A stretch of DNA of 64,000 nucleotides from Maribacter aquivivus (GTDB lineage: Bacteria; Bacteroidota; Bacteroidia; Flavobacteriales; Flavobacteriaceae): assembly GCF_900142175.1 (NCBI RefSeq), contig NZ_FQZX01000001.1, positions 1,984,001 to 2,048,000 of the forward strand, read 5' to 3'. Positions 48,024 to 57,520 of this stretch are shown in pieces. Made by a program: the position numbers and the translations under genes. The first letter of the stretch is position 1; every line of letters begins with the position of its first letter. Below the pieces are notes generated by a model. It saw only the letters and a list, made by a program, of their open reading frames with translations, had not been told where the DNA came from and ran no database searches.

Positions 48024-49040
48024 TTATAGGGATTTTAGTTTTTCTGCAGCCATTTCTGGTGTAATATCACGCTGTGCCATGGCAAACATTTCATAACCTA
48101 CCATAAATTTTTTTACAGTTGCAGATCGTAATAATGGTGGGTAAAAACTCATATGCCAATGCCATTCTTCGTAATTATCACCATTGGTTGGCGCTTGGTG
48201 TATGCCTGACGAATAAGGAAAAGAACAGTTAAACAATGCGTCGTATTTTTGAGTCAATGTTTTTAATTGTTGGGCAAAGTCTTCTCTTTCAGTGGCATTT
48301 AAACTTGCTATATTAGCCATTTGCCTTTTTGGAATAATCATAGCTTCATAAGGCCAAACTGCCCAAAAGGGTACAAGTGTAACAAAGCTTTTATTTTCTG
48401 ATATAATACGAGTACCAATACTTAGTTCTTGATCAATGTATTTACTTAGTAAGCTGGTACTTTCTTTTTTATAGAAGTTTTTTTGTGTTGTCGTCTTTTT
48501 TTCAATTTCTGTGGGTATTGAATGTTGCGCCCAAATTTGACCGTGGGGGTGGGGGTTACTACAACCCATGATCGCCCCTTTATTTTCGAAAATCTGTACG
48601 TAATTAATATGCTTTAAATTGCCCAGTTCAGTAAATTCGTTTTGCCATGTCTCTACTACTTTAATAATATCATTAACCTCCATATCAGGAATTGTTAAAG
48701 AATGGTTGGGCGAGAAGCAAATAACCTTGCAAATACCACTCTCACCTTCAGCGTGTAGTAAGCCATCAGTATAATTGAACAATGGCGTATCGTTTAGAAG
48801 AGCACCGAAATCATTTTTAAAAACTAATGTGTTCTTGTAATTGGGGTTAGGTTCACCATTCATTCGGGCATTAGTAGGGCATAGAAAACATTCAGAATCG
48901 TAATTGATTTTTTCCCTTTTTTCAGAAGATTCTATTTTGCCTTGCCATGGTCTTTTGGTTCTATGTGGTGATACCAAGATCCACTCACCAGTAAGTATAT
49001 TAAGTCTTCTATGTGGAGCGTTCTCTAATTCAGATTTCAT
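48024..49040 (-). CDS. galT: Galactose-1-phosphate uridylyltransferase
   Basis: This 338-residue GalT has the catalytic H-P-H motif in CSNPHPHGQIW and an N-terminal zinc-site region (CFLCP). The start PHRRLNILTGEWILVSPHR is standard for the family. It transfers UMP from UDP-glucose to galactose-1-phosphate. It is first gene of galT-galK, preceded by a 174-bp gap that carries a full-consensus direct repeat. No galE was seen in the window. Confidence 0.96.
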   Translation of the reverse strand: MKSELENAPHRRLNILTGEWILVSPHRTKRPWQGKIESSEKREKINYDSECFLCPTNARMNGEPNPNYKNTLVFKNDFGALLNDTPLFNYTDGLLHAEGESGICKVICFSPNHSLTIPDMEVNDIIKVVETWQNEFTELGNLKHINYVQIFENKGAIMGCSNPHPHGQIWAQHSIPTEIEKKTTTQKNFYKKESTSLLSKYIDQELSIGTRIISENKSFVTLVPFWAVWPYEAMIIPKRQMANIASLNATEREDFAQQLKTLTQKYDALFNCSFPYSSGIHQAPTNGDNYEEWHWHMSFYPPLLRSATVKKFMVGYEMFAMAQRDITPEMAAEKLKSL

Positions 49041-49149
49041 TTATGAGCTAAAAGTTTTGAGGTTTTAAATAATTATGAAGCCTCTGATTTTTTATTCTTT
49101 TTCTTGAAACCTAATGTACAGGTATTGCGTTGGAAACGTGGATAATTAG

Positions 49150-49168
49150 ACTTGACAAAAACTGAACA
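49150..49168 (-). promoter_or_regulatory. Candidate operator, direct repeat TGTYNAGT
   Basis: On the minus strand the site reads TGTTCAGT-TTT-TGTCAAGT, with an 11-bp period and a full consensus match. It lies 110-128 bp upstream of the galT ATG, next to a TATATTTTG that could be a -7 element. Fifteen consecutive bases are identical to the site upstream of the first susC. Confidence 0.5.
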
Positions 49169-49214
49169 AAATATATTTTTGGTATAATTAACTCTAAATC
49201 AGTAATAAACGAGC

Positions 49215-50012
49215 TTACTTTATTTCGTTAAAGAAAACCAAGGTCTTTTCTATATGTTCTTGCCAATAAGACCACTCGTGTTTACCTTCAAATTCTTGGT
49301 AGGTATGATTAATATCTGAGTTGTCAAGTTTTGTATGAAGTGCTCTATTGTACTCAATTAGTAAATCATCTTTACCACAATCAAAACGAAAAGGAGGTAG
49401 CTCTTTCTTATTTTGTTGCATCAACTTAAAAACATCTTCGTTTAACTCTTCGGTTTGACTATAGTTGGTTTCCTTTTCTTCTACGAATAAATGCATCTGG
49501 TTAATGTTCGTTAAAGAAGAATGCCCTGAAAAACCTTTATATTTTTTAGGATATTTGGCTGCGAGACGCAAAGCACCATAACCACCCATTGATAGACCAG
49601 AGATAAATAAATTTGATGATGAACTTGTAGCATTAATATTTTCAATAACTGCATTGATTACATCTTCAACAATCCATTTTTCAAAATCAAGATTATTATG
49701 AGGTAGATATGCCGAGCCATCTCCCCATAATCCGTCAGAAGGCATTGCAACAACCATAGGCTTGATAAGCCCTTCAGTCATCATACGTAAAACGGTAAAG
49801 TGCACGCCTGCCTTGTGTGCCCAAATCCAAGCACTACCGTACACGCCGTGAAGAAGCGTAACTATAGGTAAGTCTTTTAGATTTTCACCTGGGGGGACAA
49901 ATACACAAATGTCTCCACGACCTTTAAGATTAGGAGTCTTTACAGTAATAAATCTAAGATGATTACTTTCAAATTCAGGATTTGATATTTCTGTTGTTCT
50001 AAATATTGACAT
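49215..50012 (-). CDS. Esterase of the S-formylglutathione hydrolase / esterase D type
   Basis: This 265-residue alpha/beta hydrolase has nucleophile Ser in GLSMGGYGA (about 139-147), Asp in CGKDDLL and His in EGKHEWSYW near the C-terminus. There is no signal peptide, so it is cytoplasmic. The family includes acetyl-esterases and S-formyl-thiol hydrolases. It follows the alcohol dehydrogenase by 6 bp at the end of the P450 demethylase operon. Hydrolysis of an S-formyl-thiol made from the formaldehyde released by the P450 is an attractive inference; deacylation of a sugar is the alternative. Confidence 0.8.
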   Translation of the reverse strand: MSIFRTTEISNPEFESNHLRFITVKTPNLKGRGDICVFVPPGENLKDLPIVTLLHGVYGSAWIWAHKAGVHFTVLRMMTEGLIKPMVVAMPSDGLWGDGSAYLPHNNLDFEKWIVEDVINAVIENINATSSSSNLFISGLSMGGYGALRLAAKYPKKYKGFSGHSSLTNINQMHLFVEEKETNYSQTEELNEDVFKLMQQNKKELPPFRFDCGKDDLLIEYNRALHTKLDNSDINHTYQEFEGKHEWSYWQEHIEKTLVFFNEIK

Positions 50013-50018
50013 ATTTGT

Positions 50019-51134
50019 TTATTCGAAAACGATTACACCTTTAGCATTTTTACCTGCCAGCATATCATCAAAAGCTTGTTGTAGATTTTCAATAGGGTAT
50101 GTTCTGGTAATCATTTCATCTAACATCAAATCTCCTTTATCATACAAGCTTACCAATTTTGGAAAATCTATCTGCGGACGACATTTACCGTAAAGGGGAT
50201 TAATGTAAATTTTATCCCATTCAAATAAGTTCATATCTATAGAAATGGTTTCTTCAATACCACTAACTTGTACAGCTGTACCTGCATTTCTAATCATTGC
50301 TAAGGGTGCTGCACCTAATGCCGGAACGGCTGTACACTCAAAAGCATAATCTGCACCTCTACTTTCTGTTAGTGTTTTTACTTTTTCTGATGCCTGTAGT
50401 AAACCTTCATCATTTTTATCTGCTAGAATAGTATGGGTTGCCCCAAACTGTTTTGCCATTTCAAGACGCTCTTCATTAATGTCAATAGCTATAATTTTTG
50501 ATGCTCCAGAAATTCTAGCACCTTGTATAACATTTAAGCCAACTCCTCCAGTACCAATAATTACGGCAGAACTTCCTGCGGTTACTTTTGCCGTATTCAC
50601 AGCAGAACCATAACCCGTCATAACCCCACAACTAATAATACTTGCAGAGGGCATAGGTAGATTACCATTAAATTTGACGCATGCAGATTCTTTCACTAAA
50701 GCATACTCAGAAATAGTACCAATATTAAAAGAACGCTCAATAGGGGTATCATTCCATTTTGTTCCTTCTAAATGAGCGTGACCAGGAGTAAAACCATTTC
50801 CGCCAGCGGTTACAGGCGAATTATTTTCGCAAATATGCTGATTGCCTTCTTGACACTGAAAACATTTCATACAAGGAGTAGCCCAATTTAAAATTACCTT
50901 ATCACCAACCTTAAAATCTGTAATGGCGCTGCCTATTTGTTCTACAATGCCTGCGCCTTCATGACCTATAACAATTGGTTTGCCCCATGTTAGAGAATCA
51001 TGATCGGTATGGCAAAGTCCGGCAGCTTTTATTTTAACGATTATTTCATCTGCTTTAGGTTCTGCTATAGTAACTGTATCTATGATAAATTTACCATCAC
51101 CTGTTGCTATTGCACATTTTGATTGTATTGACAT
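50019..51134 (-). CDS. Class III-like Zn alcohol dehydrogenase of the demethylase cluster
   Basis: This 371-residue medium-chain alcohol dehydrogenase has Cys41 (GLCHTDHD), His58-Glu59 (GHEGAG) and structural zinc cysteines at 88, 91, 94 and 102, with a GTGGVGLN cofactor fold. Its length and motifs match the glutathione-dependent formaldehyde dehydrogenase branch. A gene of this type accompanies P450 demethylase clusters of marine Bacteroidota. Formaldehyde oxidation is the obvious guess, but I recall a report that such an enzyme did not oxidise formaldehyde in vitro. It is 22 bp after the reductase gene. Confidence 0.85.
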   Translation of the reverse strand: MSIQSKCAIATGDGKFIIDTVTIAEPKADEIIVKIKAAGLCHTDHDSLTWGKPIVIGHEGAGIVEQIGSAITDFKVGDKVILNWATPCMKCFQCQEGNQHICENNSPVTAGGNGFTPGHAHLEGTKWNDTPIERSFNIGTISEYALVKESACVKFNGNLPMPSASIISCGVMTGYGSAVNTAKVTAGSSAVIIGTGGVGLNVIQGARISGASKIIAIDINEERLEMAKQFGATHTILADKNDEGLLQASEKVKTLTESRGADYAFECTAVPALGAAPLAMIRNAGTAVQVSGIEETISIDMNLFEWDKIYINPLYGKCRPQIDFPKLVSLYDKGDLMLDEMITRTYPIENLQQAFDDMLAGKNAKGVIVFE

Positions 51135-51156
51135 TTTTTTCTTTTTTGTACTGATT

Positions 51157-52401
51157 TTAGATAAAACTAGTAGGGGTTATGGCTATTGAAACATCTGAAA
51201 GTTTAAGCTTGTCAATTTTTTGATTTTTTTGAATAAATCTAGTACCTAACATATAAGCTTTTGCATTATTTATGGCATCAACAGCAAGTAATTCATCATC
51301 CTTAAAATACCAAACAGATTGGCAGTTATCTCTATCTGTTTCTATTCTCTTAATAGTTTGATTATAACCCTGTGATAAACCCACCATTTGTAATTTTACA
51401 TCATATTGATCAGACCAAAACCAAGGTATGGAGTCATATGCTACAGCTTCGCCACAAATAGATTTTGCAGCAATTTTTGCTTGGTCTACAGCGTTTTGTA
51501 CAGATTCTAATCTAATATATTTTTTGTAATGTGGATTAAAATGAAAAGTACAATCACCTAAAGCATATATGTTTGGGTCATTGGTTTTGCAGTTGGCATC
51601 AACTTTAATTCCGTTTTCAATTTCTAAACCAGCTTCTTCGGCTAATTCAGTATTTACTTTAATGCCTACGCCAACAATGATGATATCTGCTTTATAGCTA
51701 GAGTTATCATCGCATTGAACTTCATTGATGCCATTGTTAAAATCAACAGATGTTACATTTTTATTTGATAAAACCGATACGCCATGTTTATGATGTAACT
51801 CTTTAAAATAGGTAGACATTTCTGGAGCGGTAACACGAGAAAGAACACGTTCTTCGCGTTCCAATACCGTTACCGAAGCATCTAGTTTACTTAAAGCAGC
51901 AGCAGTTTCTAGACCAATGTACCCACCACCTATAATAATTACTTTGTTGCGGTCTTTGTTGAGAGATTTTCTAATATTAAGAGCATCTTCTGCCGTTCGC
52001 ATTGCAAAAACATTTTTTGCGCTGTTCAGTCCTTTTATTGGTGGTATAAAGGGGCGTGCTCCTGTAGAGAGAACTAATTTGTCATACTTCTGAACCAAAC
52101 CATCAGAAACAGTGATGCTTTTTTCTTTACGGTTAATTGAGCTGATGGTTTTACCTAATTTAAGGGTAATCTTATCAGTCTCATAATTTTGTTTCGGAAA
52201 GAGCAAATCTTGCTGAGTACCTTCTTCACTTGTTAAGTATGCTTTAGATAAAGGCGGTCTGTGATATGGAAATTCTGGGTCGCGATCAAATAAAATAATA
52301 TCACCTTCCCAACCTTCTTTTCGTAAGGCGAAAGCAAAATTTACTCCAGCGTGACTTGCACCGATTACGACACAAATTTTATTTGATGTTTTGGTAGACA
52401 T
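51157..52401 (-). CDS. Ferredoxin reductase (FAD, NAD(P)H-dependent)
   Basis: This 414-residue flavoprotein of the putidaredoxin-reductase family has FAD motif GASHAGVNFA (about 14-23), NAD motif IIGGGYIGLETA (about 155-166) and the third FAD motif YALGDC. It passes electrons from NAD(P)H to the neighbouring ferredoxin. Its ATG overlaps the ferredoxin stop by one base (TAATG), a sign of coupled translation. It is part of a P450-ferredoxin-reductase three-component monooxygenase. Confidence 0.95.
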   Translation of the reverse strand: MSTKTSNKICVVIGASHAGVNFAFALRKEGWEGDIILFDRDPEFPYHRPPLSKAYLTSEEGTQQDLLFPKQNYETDKITLKLGKTISSINRKEKSITVSDGLVQKYDKLVLSTGARPFIPPIKGLNSAKNVFAMRTAEDALNIRKSLNKDRNKVIIIGGGYIGLETAAALSKLDASVTVLEREERVLSRVTAPEMSTYFKELHHKHGVSVLSNKNVTSVDFNNGINEVQCDDNSSYKADIIIVGVGIKVNTELAEEAGLEIENGIKVDANCKTNDPNIYALGDCTFHFNPHYKKYIRLESVQNAVDQAKIAAKSICGEAVAYDSIPWFWSDQYDVKLQMVGLSQGYNQTIKRIETDRDNCQSVWYFKDDELLAVDAINNAKAYMLGTRFIQKNQKIDKLKLSDVSIAITPTSFI

Positions 52402-52709
52402 TATTTGGCAACATTTAAAACCACCCCATCAATTGCATCTGAAACATCTATTTGGCAACAAAGGCGACTGTATTCGCTAACATTATCATCAAATTCTAGC
52501 ATGTCACTTTCTAATTGGCTAGGTGCTCCAACTTTGTCCCAAAACGCAGGTTCAACATGAACATGGCAAGTTGCACAAGAGCATACTCCTCCACAATCAC
52601 CATCAATTCCTTTAACCTTATTCTGTACTGCAAGTTCCATTACACTACCTGTAGTAGCCTCCGTAATAATGGTTTCGTTATCGCTTGTTACAAATGTTAT
52701 TTTTGCCAT
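52401..52709 (-). CDS. 2Fe-2S ferredoxin (putidaredoxin type)
   Basis: This 102-residue ferredoxin has the cluster ligands Cys39-x5-Cys45-x2-Cys48 and a fourth Cys at 84 or 85 (RLCCQ), the pattern of adrenodoxin/putidaredoxin. The start at 52709 (MAKITF) is preferred: an ATG at 52763 would add 18 residues not found in the family and would overlap the P450 gene. It carries electrons to the P450, 22 bp downstream of that gene. Confidence 0.93.
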   Translation of the reverse strand: MAKITFVTSDNETIITEATTGSVMELAVQNKVKGIDGDCGGVCSCATCHVHVEPAFWDKVGAPSQLESDMLEFDDNVSEYSRLCCQIDVSDAIDGVVLNVAK

Positions 52710-52731
52710 ATTAACTATATTAGTGTTTTTA

Positions 52732-53886
52732 TTAAGAGTTGAATTTAACGTGTAAACTGTCAAAGCCTACTTTACGTTTAAAGTGACCTAAATCTTCAAT
52801 ATTTTCTTTGTAATCTAGGATATCTATTGATTTGACTTCATCTAATAAAGTTGAAATCAAAATTTTTAGTATTTGTCTAGCATGTGTTGCTCCTAAGCAG
52901 TTATGCGTGCCAAAGCCAAATGCTACATGCGGATTTATTTTTCTGTCGATAACAATTTCATTTGCATTCTCGAACACATTGGCATCACGATTGGCAGAAG
53001 CCCAACAAAGCGATATTTTACTATCTGCTTTAAGTGCATGTTCACAAACGGTAGTATCTTCGGTTGTAATTCTTCCCATTTGTGTTAGCGGCGAAAAATA
53101 TCTAATTAATTCTTCTATAGTGTTATTCAATATTTCAGGCTCATTGCGCAACCTTTCTAATGATTCTGGATGTTCGGAAAAATAAGAAATGGAATTTGTA
53201 ACGGCATTTATAACGGTATCTCTACCGCCAGCAAAAGTTAGAATAATAACACCTTTAACTTCTTCTTTAGTCAGCTTTTTACCATTAGCCTCAGATGCCA
53301 GTAACACAGAATACAAATCGTCTGTTGGGGCAGCACTTGCTCTTTCAATTTCCTTGTCAATATAATCATACAAAATGTTAGCCTTGTCAGCATCTAAAGC
53401 AGAGCCTTCACTTCTAAAAACATGTGTGCCCCATGAGATCCATGTTTCAGCTTGTGCGTATGGTGTGTTTAATAAAAGGGTTAATGCTCGTGATTGTAAT
53501 GGTAAAGCAAATTCACTAACAATATCTAAAGAGTCCCTTTTTAAAACCTCTTTGACTAAAGATTGAATTTGATTCTTAAGCTTTGTGGTATATTCTTCCT
53601 CTAAAGGTCGTTTAAACCACGGGTCTAAAATATCTCTAAACCCTTTGTGTAATGGAGGGTCTACTTCAAACGGAATCTGACGTATATCTCTTATATTTTC
53701 TTCGGATGGAATAACGATTCGCCCAGGTGCAGCTCCAGATTGATAGGTTTTTGCATTATGTGCACACTTTCTAACATCTTTATGACCTAATACCATGGTG
53801 ACTTCTTCACCCTGATCGTCCATCTTGCCAAATCCTTTTTCAATTCTTTCCTTTTCAAAAGGGTCTAGAAACTTGCTCTTATCCAT
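52732..53886 (-). CDS. Cytochrome P450, probable 6-O-methyl-D-galactose demethylase
   Basis: This 384-residue soluble P450 has oxygen-activation motif AGGRDT (219-224), ExxR at Glu259-Arg262 and heme-ligand Cys330 in FGFGTHNCLG. The I-helix has Gly-Arg where many P450s have Gly-x-Asp/Glu. P450s of the CYP236A type in marine flavobacteria (Zobellia, Formosa) demethylate 6-O-methyl-D-galactose from porphyran to galactose and formaldehyde. Gene order with ferredoxin and reductase, and the surrounding galactan locus, match that system. It heads a five-gene operon, divergent from an AraC-family gene. Confidence 0.9.
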   Translation of the reverse strand: MDKSKFLDPFEKERIEKGFGKMDDQGEEVTMVLGHKDVRKCAHNAKTYQSGAAPGRIVIPSEENIRDIRQIPFEVDPPLHKGFRDILDPWFKRPLEEEYTTKLKNQIQSLVKEVLKRDSLDIVSEFALPLQSRALTLLLNTPYAQAETWISWGTHVFRSEGSALDADKANILYDYIDKEIERASAAPTDDLYSVLLASEANGKKLTKEEVKGVIILTFAGGRDTVINAVTNSISYFSEHPESLERLRNEPEILNNTIEELIRYFSPLTQMGRITTEDTTVCEHALKADSKISLCWASANRDANVFENANEIVIDRKINPHVAFGFGTHNCLGATHARQILKILISTLLDEVKSIDILDYKENIEDLGHFKRKVGFDSLHVKFNS

Positions 53887-54044
53887 GGTGTTGACTATTA
53901 TTTATTTTTAAAAAGTATACTCGCAAATATGAATAAACTATTGGTGCGTTAATTAATCTTTATTAGCCTATATAGTGCTTATTTTGACATTTTAATAGGT
54001 ATATTGATGTTTTATACATCATAATAGATTATAATTGCTATTAT

Positions 54045-54902
54045 ATGAAAGCACAATTTGAAAAGATAAATTCTAAGCAAAGTGCATTATATGCGTTTGT
54101 TTATGAGGATGTTGAGTTTGATGCGCCTTGGCATTTTCACCCAGAATATGAACTAACTTACATTGTAAAAGGGAAAGGGATGAGGTACGTAGGTAACAGC
54201 ATTCAAAACTTCGAAGAAGGTGATTTTGTTTTAATAGGTGCAAATTTGCCGCATTGCTGGAAAAACACAGATTTACATATTGGGAATGTGAAGTCGGTTG
54301 TTTTTCAATGGAATGATTTGTTTTTAGGGGAGAATTGGTTTCAAAAAGAAGAGTTTTATCAAATTAATTTATTGTTGAAAAAGGCTGCGAAAGGAATATT
54401 GTTTCATTCGTATTCCTCAAAAAAAACAGCAAAGAGATTAATGGCTATTATAGAGAAAAAACCCTTAGACAGATTATTGAGTTTTTTACAATTACTAGAA
54501 GAATTGGCATTGGTAAATTCAATCGAGTTATTAACGACTACCAGTTTCTCGCCAAATCTTAATTTAAAAGCGAACAATAGAATTGATGTAGTGTACGATT
54601 ATGTGGAGAAGAACTATCATTCTAAAATAAAATTAGATGATGTATCTACTTTGGTATCTATGAGTAATGAAGCGTTTTGCCGTTTTTTTAAAAAATCGCT
54701 TAACAAGTCATTTTTTACCTTTATAAATGAATACCGTATTAACCTTGCCAGTAAAATGCTAATTGAAACAAACAAACAAGTAAGCCAAATTGCTTACGAT
54801 TGTGGATATGAAAGTCTGCCTTTTTTTTACAGACAATTTCAAAAATATATGAATTGTTCACCAAAGGTTTTTAAAAATCAATATTTGAAAATGAATTCAT
54901 AA
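54045..54902 (+). CDS. AraC-family transcriptional regulator
   Basis: This 285-residue regulator has an N-terminal cupin (about 20-100: FDAPWHFHPEYELTYIVKG with the two-His motif) and a C-terminal double helix-turn-helix (about 185-282), including VSQIAYDCGYESLPFFYRQF. The cupin probably binds a sugar. It is divergent from the P450 operon across 158 bp, the usual position for a local activator. It is a second AraC-type DNA-binding domain in the window besides the HTCS, so it is also a candidate binder of the direct repeats. Confidence 0.92.
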   Translation: MKAQFEKINSKQSALYAFVYEDVEFDAPWHFHPEYELTYIVKGKGMRYVGNSIQNFEEGDFVLIGANLPHCWKNTDLHIGNVKSVVFQWNDLFLGENWFQKEEFYQINLLLKKAAKGILFHSYSSKKTAKRLMAIIEKKPLDRLLSFLQLLEELALVNSIELLTTTSFSPNLNLKANNRIDVVYDYVEKNYHSKIKLDDVSTLVSMSNEAFCRFFKKSLNKSFFTFINEYRINLASKMLIETNKQVSQIAYDCGYESLPFFYRQFQKYMNCSPKVFKNQYLKMNS

Positions 54903-55052
54903 TTTATTTGATTTGTACTTTTAATTCTATTAGGTTTCAAGATTAAAAGTAGTATTGGCAGAATATTTCTTGAATTTTTTTATAGAGAAAAATATATTTT
55001 AGCTAGAGTGTAATTGAATTATTAATTAAATTTTTTCTTTGAGAATATACTT

Positions 55053-56687
55053 ATGAAAAGAATACTGTCTGTATTTTGCTTGCTTATCATTACCATAGGT
55101 TATGCTCAAAATAACTTAAAAGATATTAGTGCTAAACAAGCCTTTGAAAGAGCATTAGAACTGAGATTTCAAAATCCTGATAGTGCTGTTGCCTTGTTAG
55201 ATTACAGCAGTAAAAGTTATTTAAAATTAAATGATACCGTTAGTGCAACATATAGTTTGTTAGAGAAAGCTTATGTATTTGAAAATACGGCTAGATATGC
55301 AAGCTCTTATGATGCATTATGGACTGCACTAATTTTAAACGATAGAAGAGATGATGATAAATTAAAATCTATAATATTTGTTAGGTTAGGAAGAATATAT
55401 AGCTATAACAAGCGTGTAGATGCGTCTTTAAAATATTTAAAATCTTCTTTAGAACTACAAAAGAAGCGTGTAAAGAAGTTACATTTAGAAAAGTCTGAAT
55501 TAGTACCTTATTATTACTCTTTGGCTAAAACAAATAGAGAGTTAGAAAGAAGTGGTCGTGCTCAAATTTATTTGGATAGCTGTTATCTCTACTTTTCTAA
55601 TGAGATAGATATTCAACCTTTGGCACATCTAGAATATAGAAGTAAAGAATACCTAGATTTTGAAAAAGCTATACTATTAGGGAGAAAAGGTGAAAATGAA
55701 CAAGCCATTGAAATTATGGAAGGTTTACTGCCTTATTTTCAAGATAACGAACCTACCTATCTAGTATTGATTTATAAGTTTTTAGGAGATATAAATCTTA
55801 ACTTATCTAACTTGAATAAAGCAGAGGAACTCTATGTAAAATCTTTGAAATATTCTGATGACTATAAAAGTCATGTAGATTTTACGCCGTTAGTGTATGA
55901 GAAACTCACCGAGTTATATCTTCTGAAAAACGATTATAAAAATGCTTTTAATAGTGTTAAAAAAGCCAAGGAGCTAGATGCTAAATTTTTTGATGGTAGA
56001 AGTTCTATAAACCAATCTTTATTAGAAATAAAAGATAACTATCGAATAGAGAAAGATCGACAAGAAAAACAAATTCAAGAACAATATTTAAAGCAACTTG
56101 AGCAAGAAGAAGAGATTAGCAAACTTCAATTGATTATTCTAATAGGGTCTATTTTCTTTTTACTAATTATAGGCTATGGTTATTTTAATTATTTAAGAAC
56201 AAAACATACAAATGAAAAAATATTTATAGAAAAAAATAAGGAGTTAGAAATAAAAAAGCAACAGGCTCTTATTGATATAAAGAATAAAGAATTAGCATCT
56301 TCGGCATTACAGCTTATAGAAAAAGATGAATTTTTGAAAGAGATAAAATCTAAGGTACGCGTAGGTACCGATAAGATTAAAATTCACGAAATAAATAAGG
56401 TGCTAAGGTCAATTTCTACTAATAATAATAACAATTGGGATGAGTTTAAGCATCGATTTATCTCAGTAAATAAGGAGTTTTACAATAAAATTTTTGAGAA
56501 GTTTCCTAACTTAAGTCAAAGTGATCAAAAAATTTGTGCTTTAATTAAATTAAACATGTCCAGTAAAGATATGGCGCGTTTGTTAGGTATATCAGTAGAA
56601 TCTGTACATACATCAAGACATCGTATTCGTAAAAAAATGGACCTACCTAGAAATGTAAATTTAGAAGATTATATAAATTCTATTTAA
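55053..56687 (+). CDS. Membrane-spanning TPR/LuxR-type HTH regulator (second copy)
   Basis: This 544-residue paralogue of the protein at 26851 shares its layout. It has a signal peptide (to about 18, GYAQ), TPR-type repeats (about 25-340), one membrane helix (about 356-378), a coiled coil (about 380-450) and a LuxR-like helix-turn-helix (about 487-540: LSQSDQKICALIKLNMSS, DMARLLGIS). The HTH is the best conserved part between the two, while the TPR region differs, as expected for different signals with related DNA sites. It lies upstream of the second susC/susD pair with a 1.1-kb gap. Confidence 0.85.
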   Translation: MKRILSVFCLLIITIGYAQNNLKDISAKQAFERALELRFQNPDSAVALLDYSSKSYLKLNDTVSATYSLLEKAYVFENTARYASSYDALWTALILNDRRDDDKLKSIIFVRLGRIYSYNKRVDASLKYLKSSLELQKKRVKKLHLEKSELVPYYYSLAKTNRELERSGRAQIYLDSCYLYFSNEIDIQPLAHLEYRSKEYLDFEKAILLGRKGENEQAIEIMEGLLPYFQDNEPTYLVLIYKFLGDINLNLSNLNKAEELYVKSLKYSDDYKSHVDFTPLVYEKLTELYLLKNDYKNAFNSVKKAKELDAKFFDGRSSINQSLLEIKDNYRIEKDRQEKQIQEQYLKQLEQEEEISKLQLIILIGSIFFLLIIGYGYFNYLRTKHTNEKIFIEKNKELEIKKQQALIDIKNKELASSALQLIEKDEFLKEIKSKVRVGTDKIKIHEINKVLRSISTNNNNNWDEFKHRFISVNKEFYNKIFEKFPNLSQSDQKICALIKLNMSSKDMARLLGISVESVHTSRHRIRKKMDLPRNVNLEDYINSI

Positions 56688-56726
56688 ACCTTATTTGCCT
56701 TATAAATATGTACTGATTTATCGATT

Positions 56727-56745
56727 TGTAAAGTTTATGTCTAGT
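56727..56745 (+). promoter_or_regulatory. Candidate operator, direct repeat TGTYNAGT
   Basis: TGTAAAGT-TTA-TGTCTAGT has an 11-bp period, with 15 of 16 repeat positions matching the consensus. It starts 39 bp after the TPR/LuxR-type gene, upstream of the decayed frame. Confidence 0.4.
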
Positions 56746-56796
56746 TGATAAAACTAATGATTCTTTCTTATTAGGCTACTTTCGTGAACTATTTAA

Positions 56797-57174
56797 TGCT
56801 ATTCTTATTTAACAATTAAAGAGAAAGATGCTGTGTTTGTAAAGTCAGCAGATAATTGGACAAGAACCTGGAATGAAAGCAACAAGACTTTTAAAATATT
56901 TTCTAAAAAAAATAGGCTAGCCTTCAGAATTTGAGGTGAAAAGGGATATAAGTATTTGTCTTCAAATACCGGGTATGATGAATGTTTAGGTATTGGAGTC
57001 ATTAATTTTTAAAAAGGAGATAAGGTTGTTGTTTGCACTTTAGACAATAGATTAGTAAAACCTTCAATTAAAGAATTCAATTATATTTTTGAAGAATTAA
57101 CATGTGTAGGTATAAATAGAGCAGGGATTAAGCAAGAATATTGTGCGTACCGGCATTCACACTTCACAAATTAA
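56797..57174 (+). pseudogene. Decayed gene with two in-frame stops
   Basis: One frame reads through about 125 codons with protein-like composition but is broken by TGA at 56932 and TAA at 57010, and ends at TAA 57172. Recognisable pieces are KDAVFVKSADNWTRTWNESN, YLSSNTGYDECLGIG and KGDKVVVCTLDN. There is no start codon or signal peptide. The frame is held throughout, so point mutations rather than indels broke it. The family is not recognised; the pieces suggest an extracellular beta-rich domain. Confidence 0.55.
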
Positions 57175-57520
57175 AATTAGACACTTATTTACTATTAACT
57201 GTATTTATAGCCCAACCTTTGGTTGCGAAACCATATTTATAGTTTAATTATAAATGAATAGGCTACAAGATTTTCTTTGGTTTAAAATTTTAGCGCAGTA
57301 GCACATAATTATTCCGGTGTCGGGATAGTTATGAATCAAGAAAATTTAATTCATTGAAAACAGGAATAAACTTGAATCGGTTAGTAAAGAAAAGTACAAT
57401 TGAACAAGTGATTTTTTAAATAATACCCAAATTTATATTCTAATTATGGAGAAAATTAAGCTATCAAAATTAATATTAGAGAGGAGTTAGTAAAGAATTA
57501 ATCTCGATTTATAAGTATAA

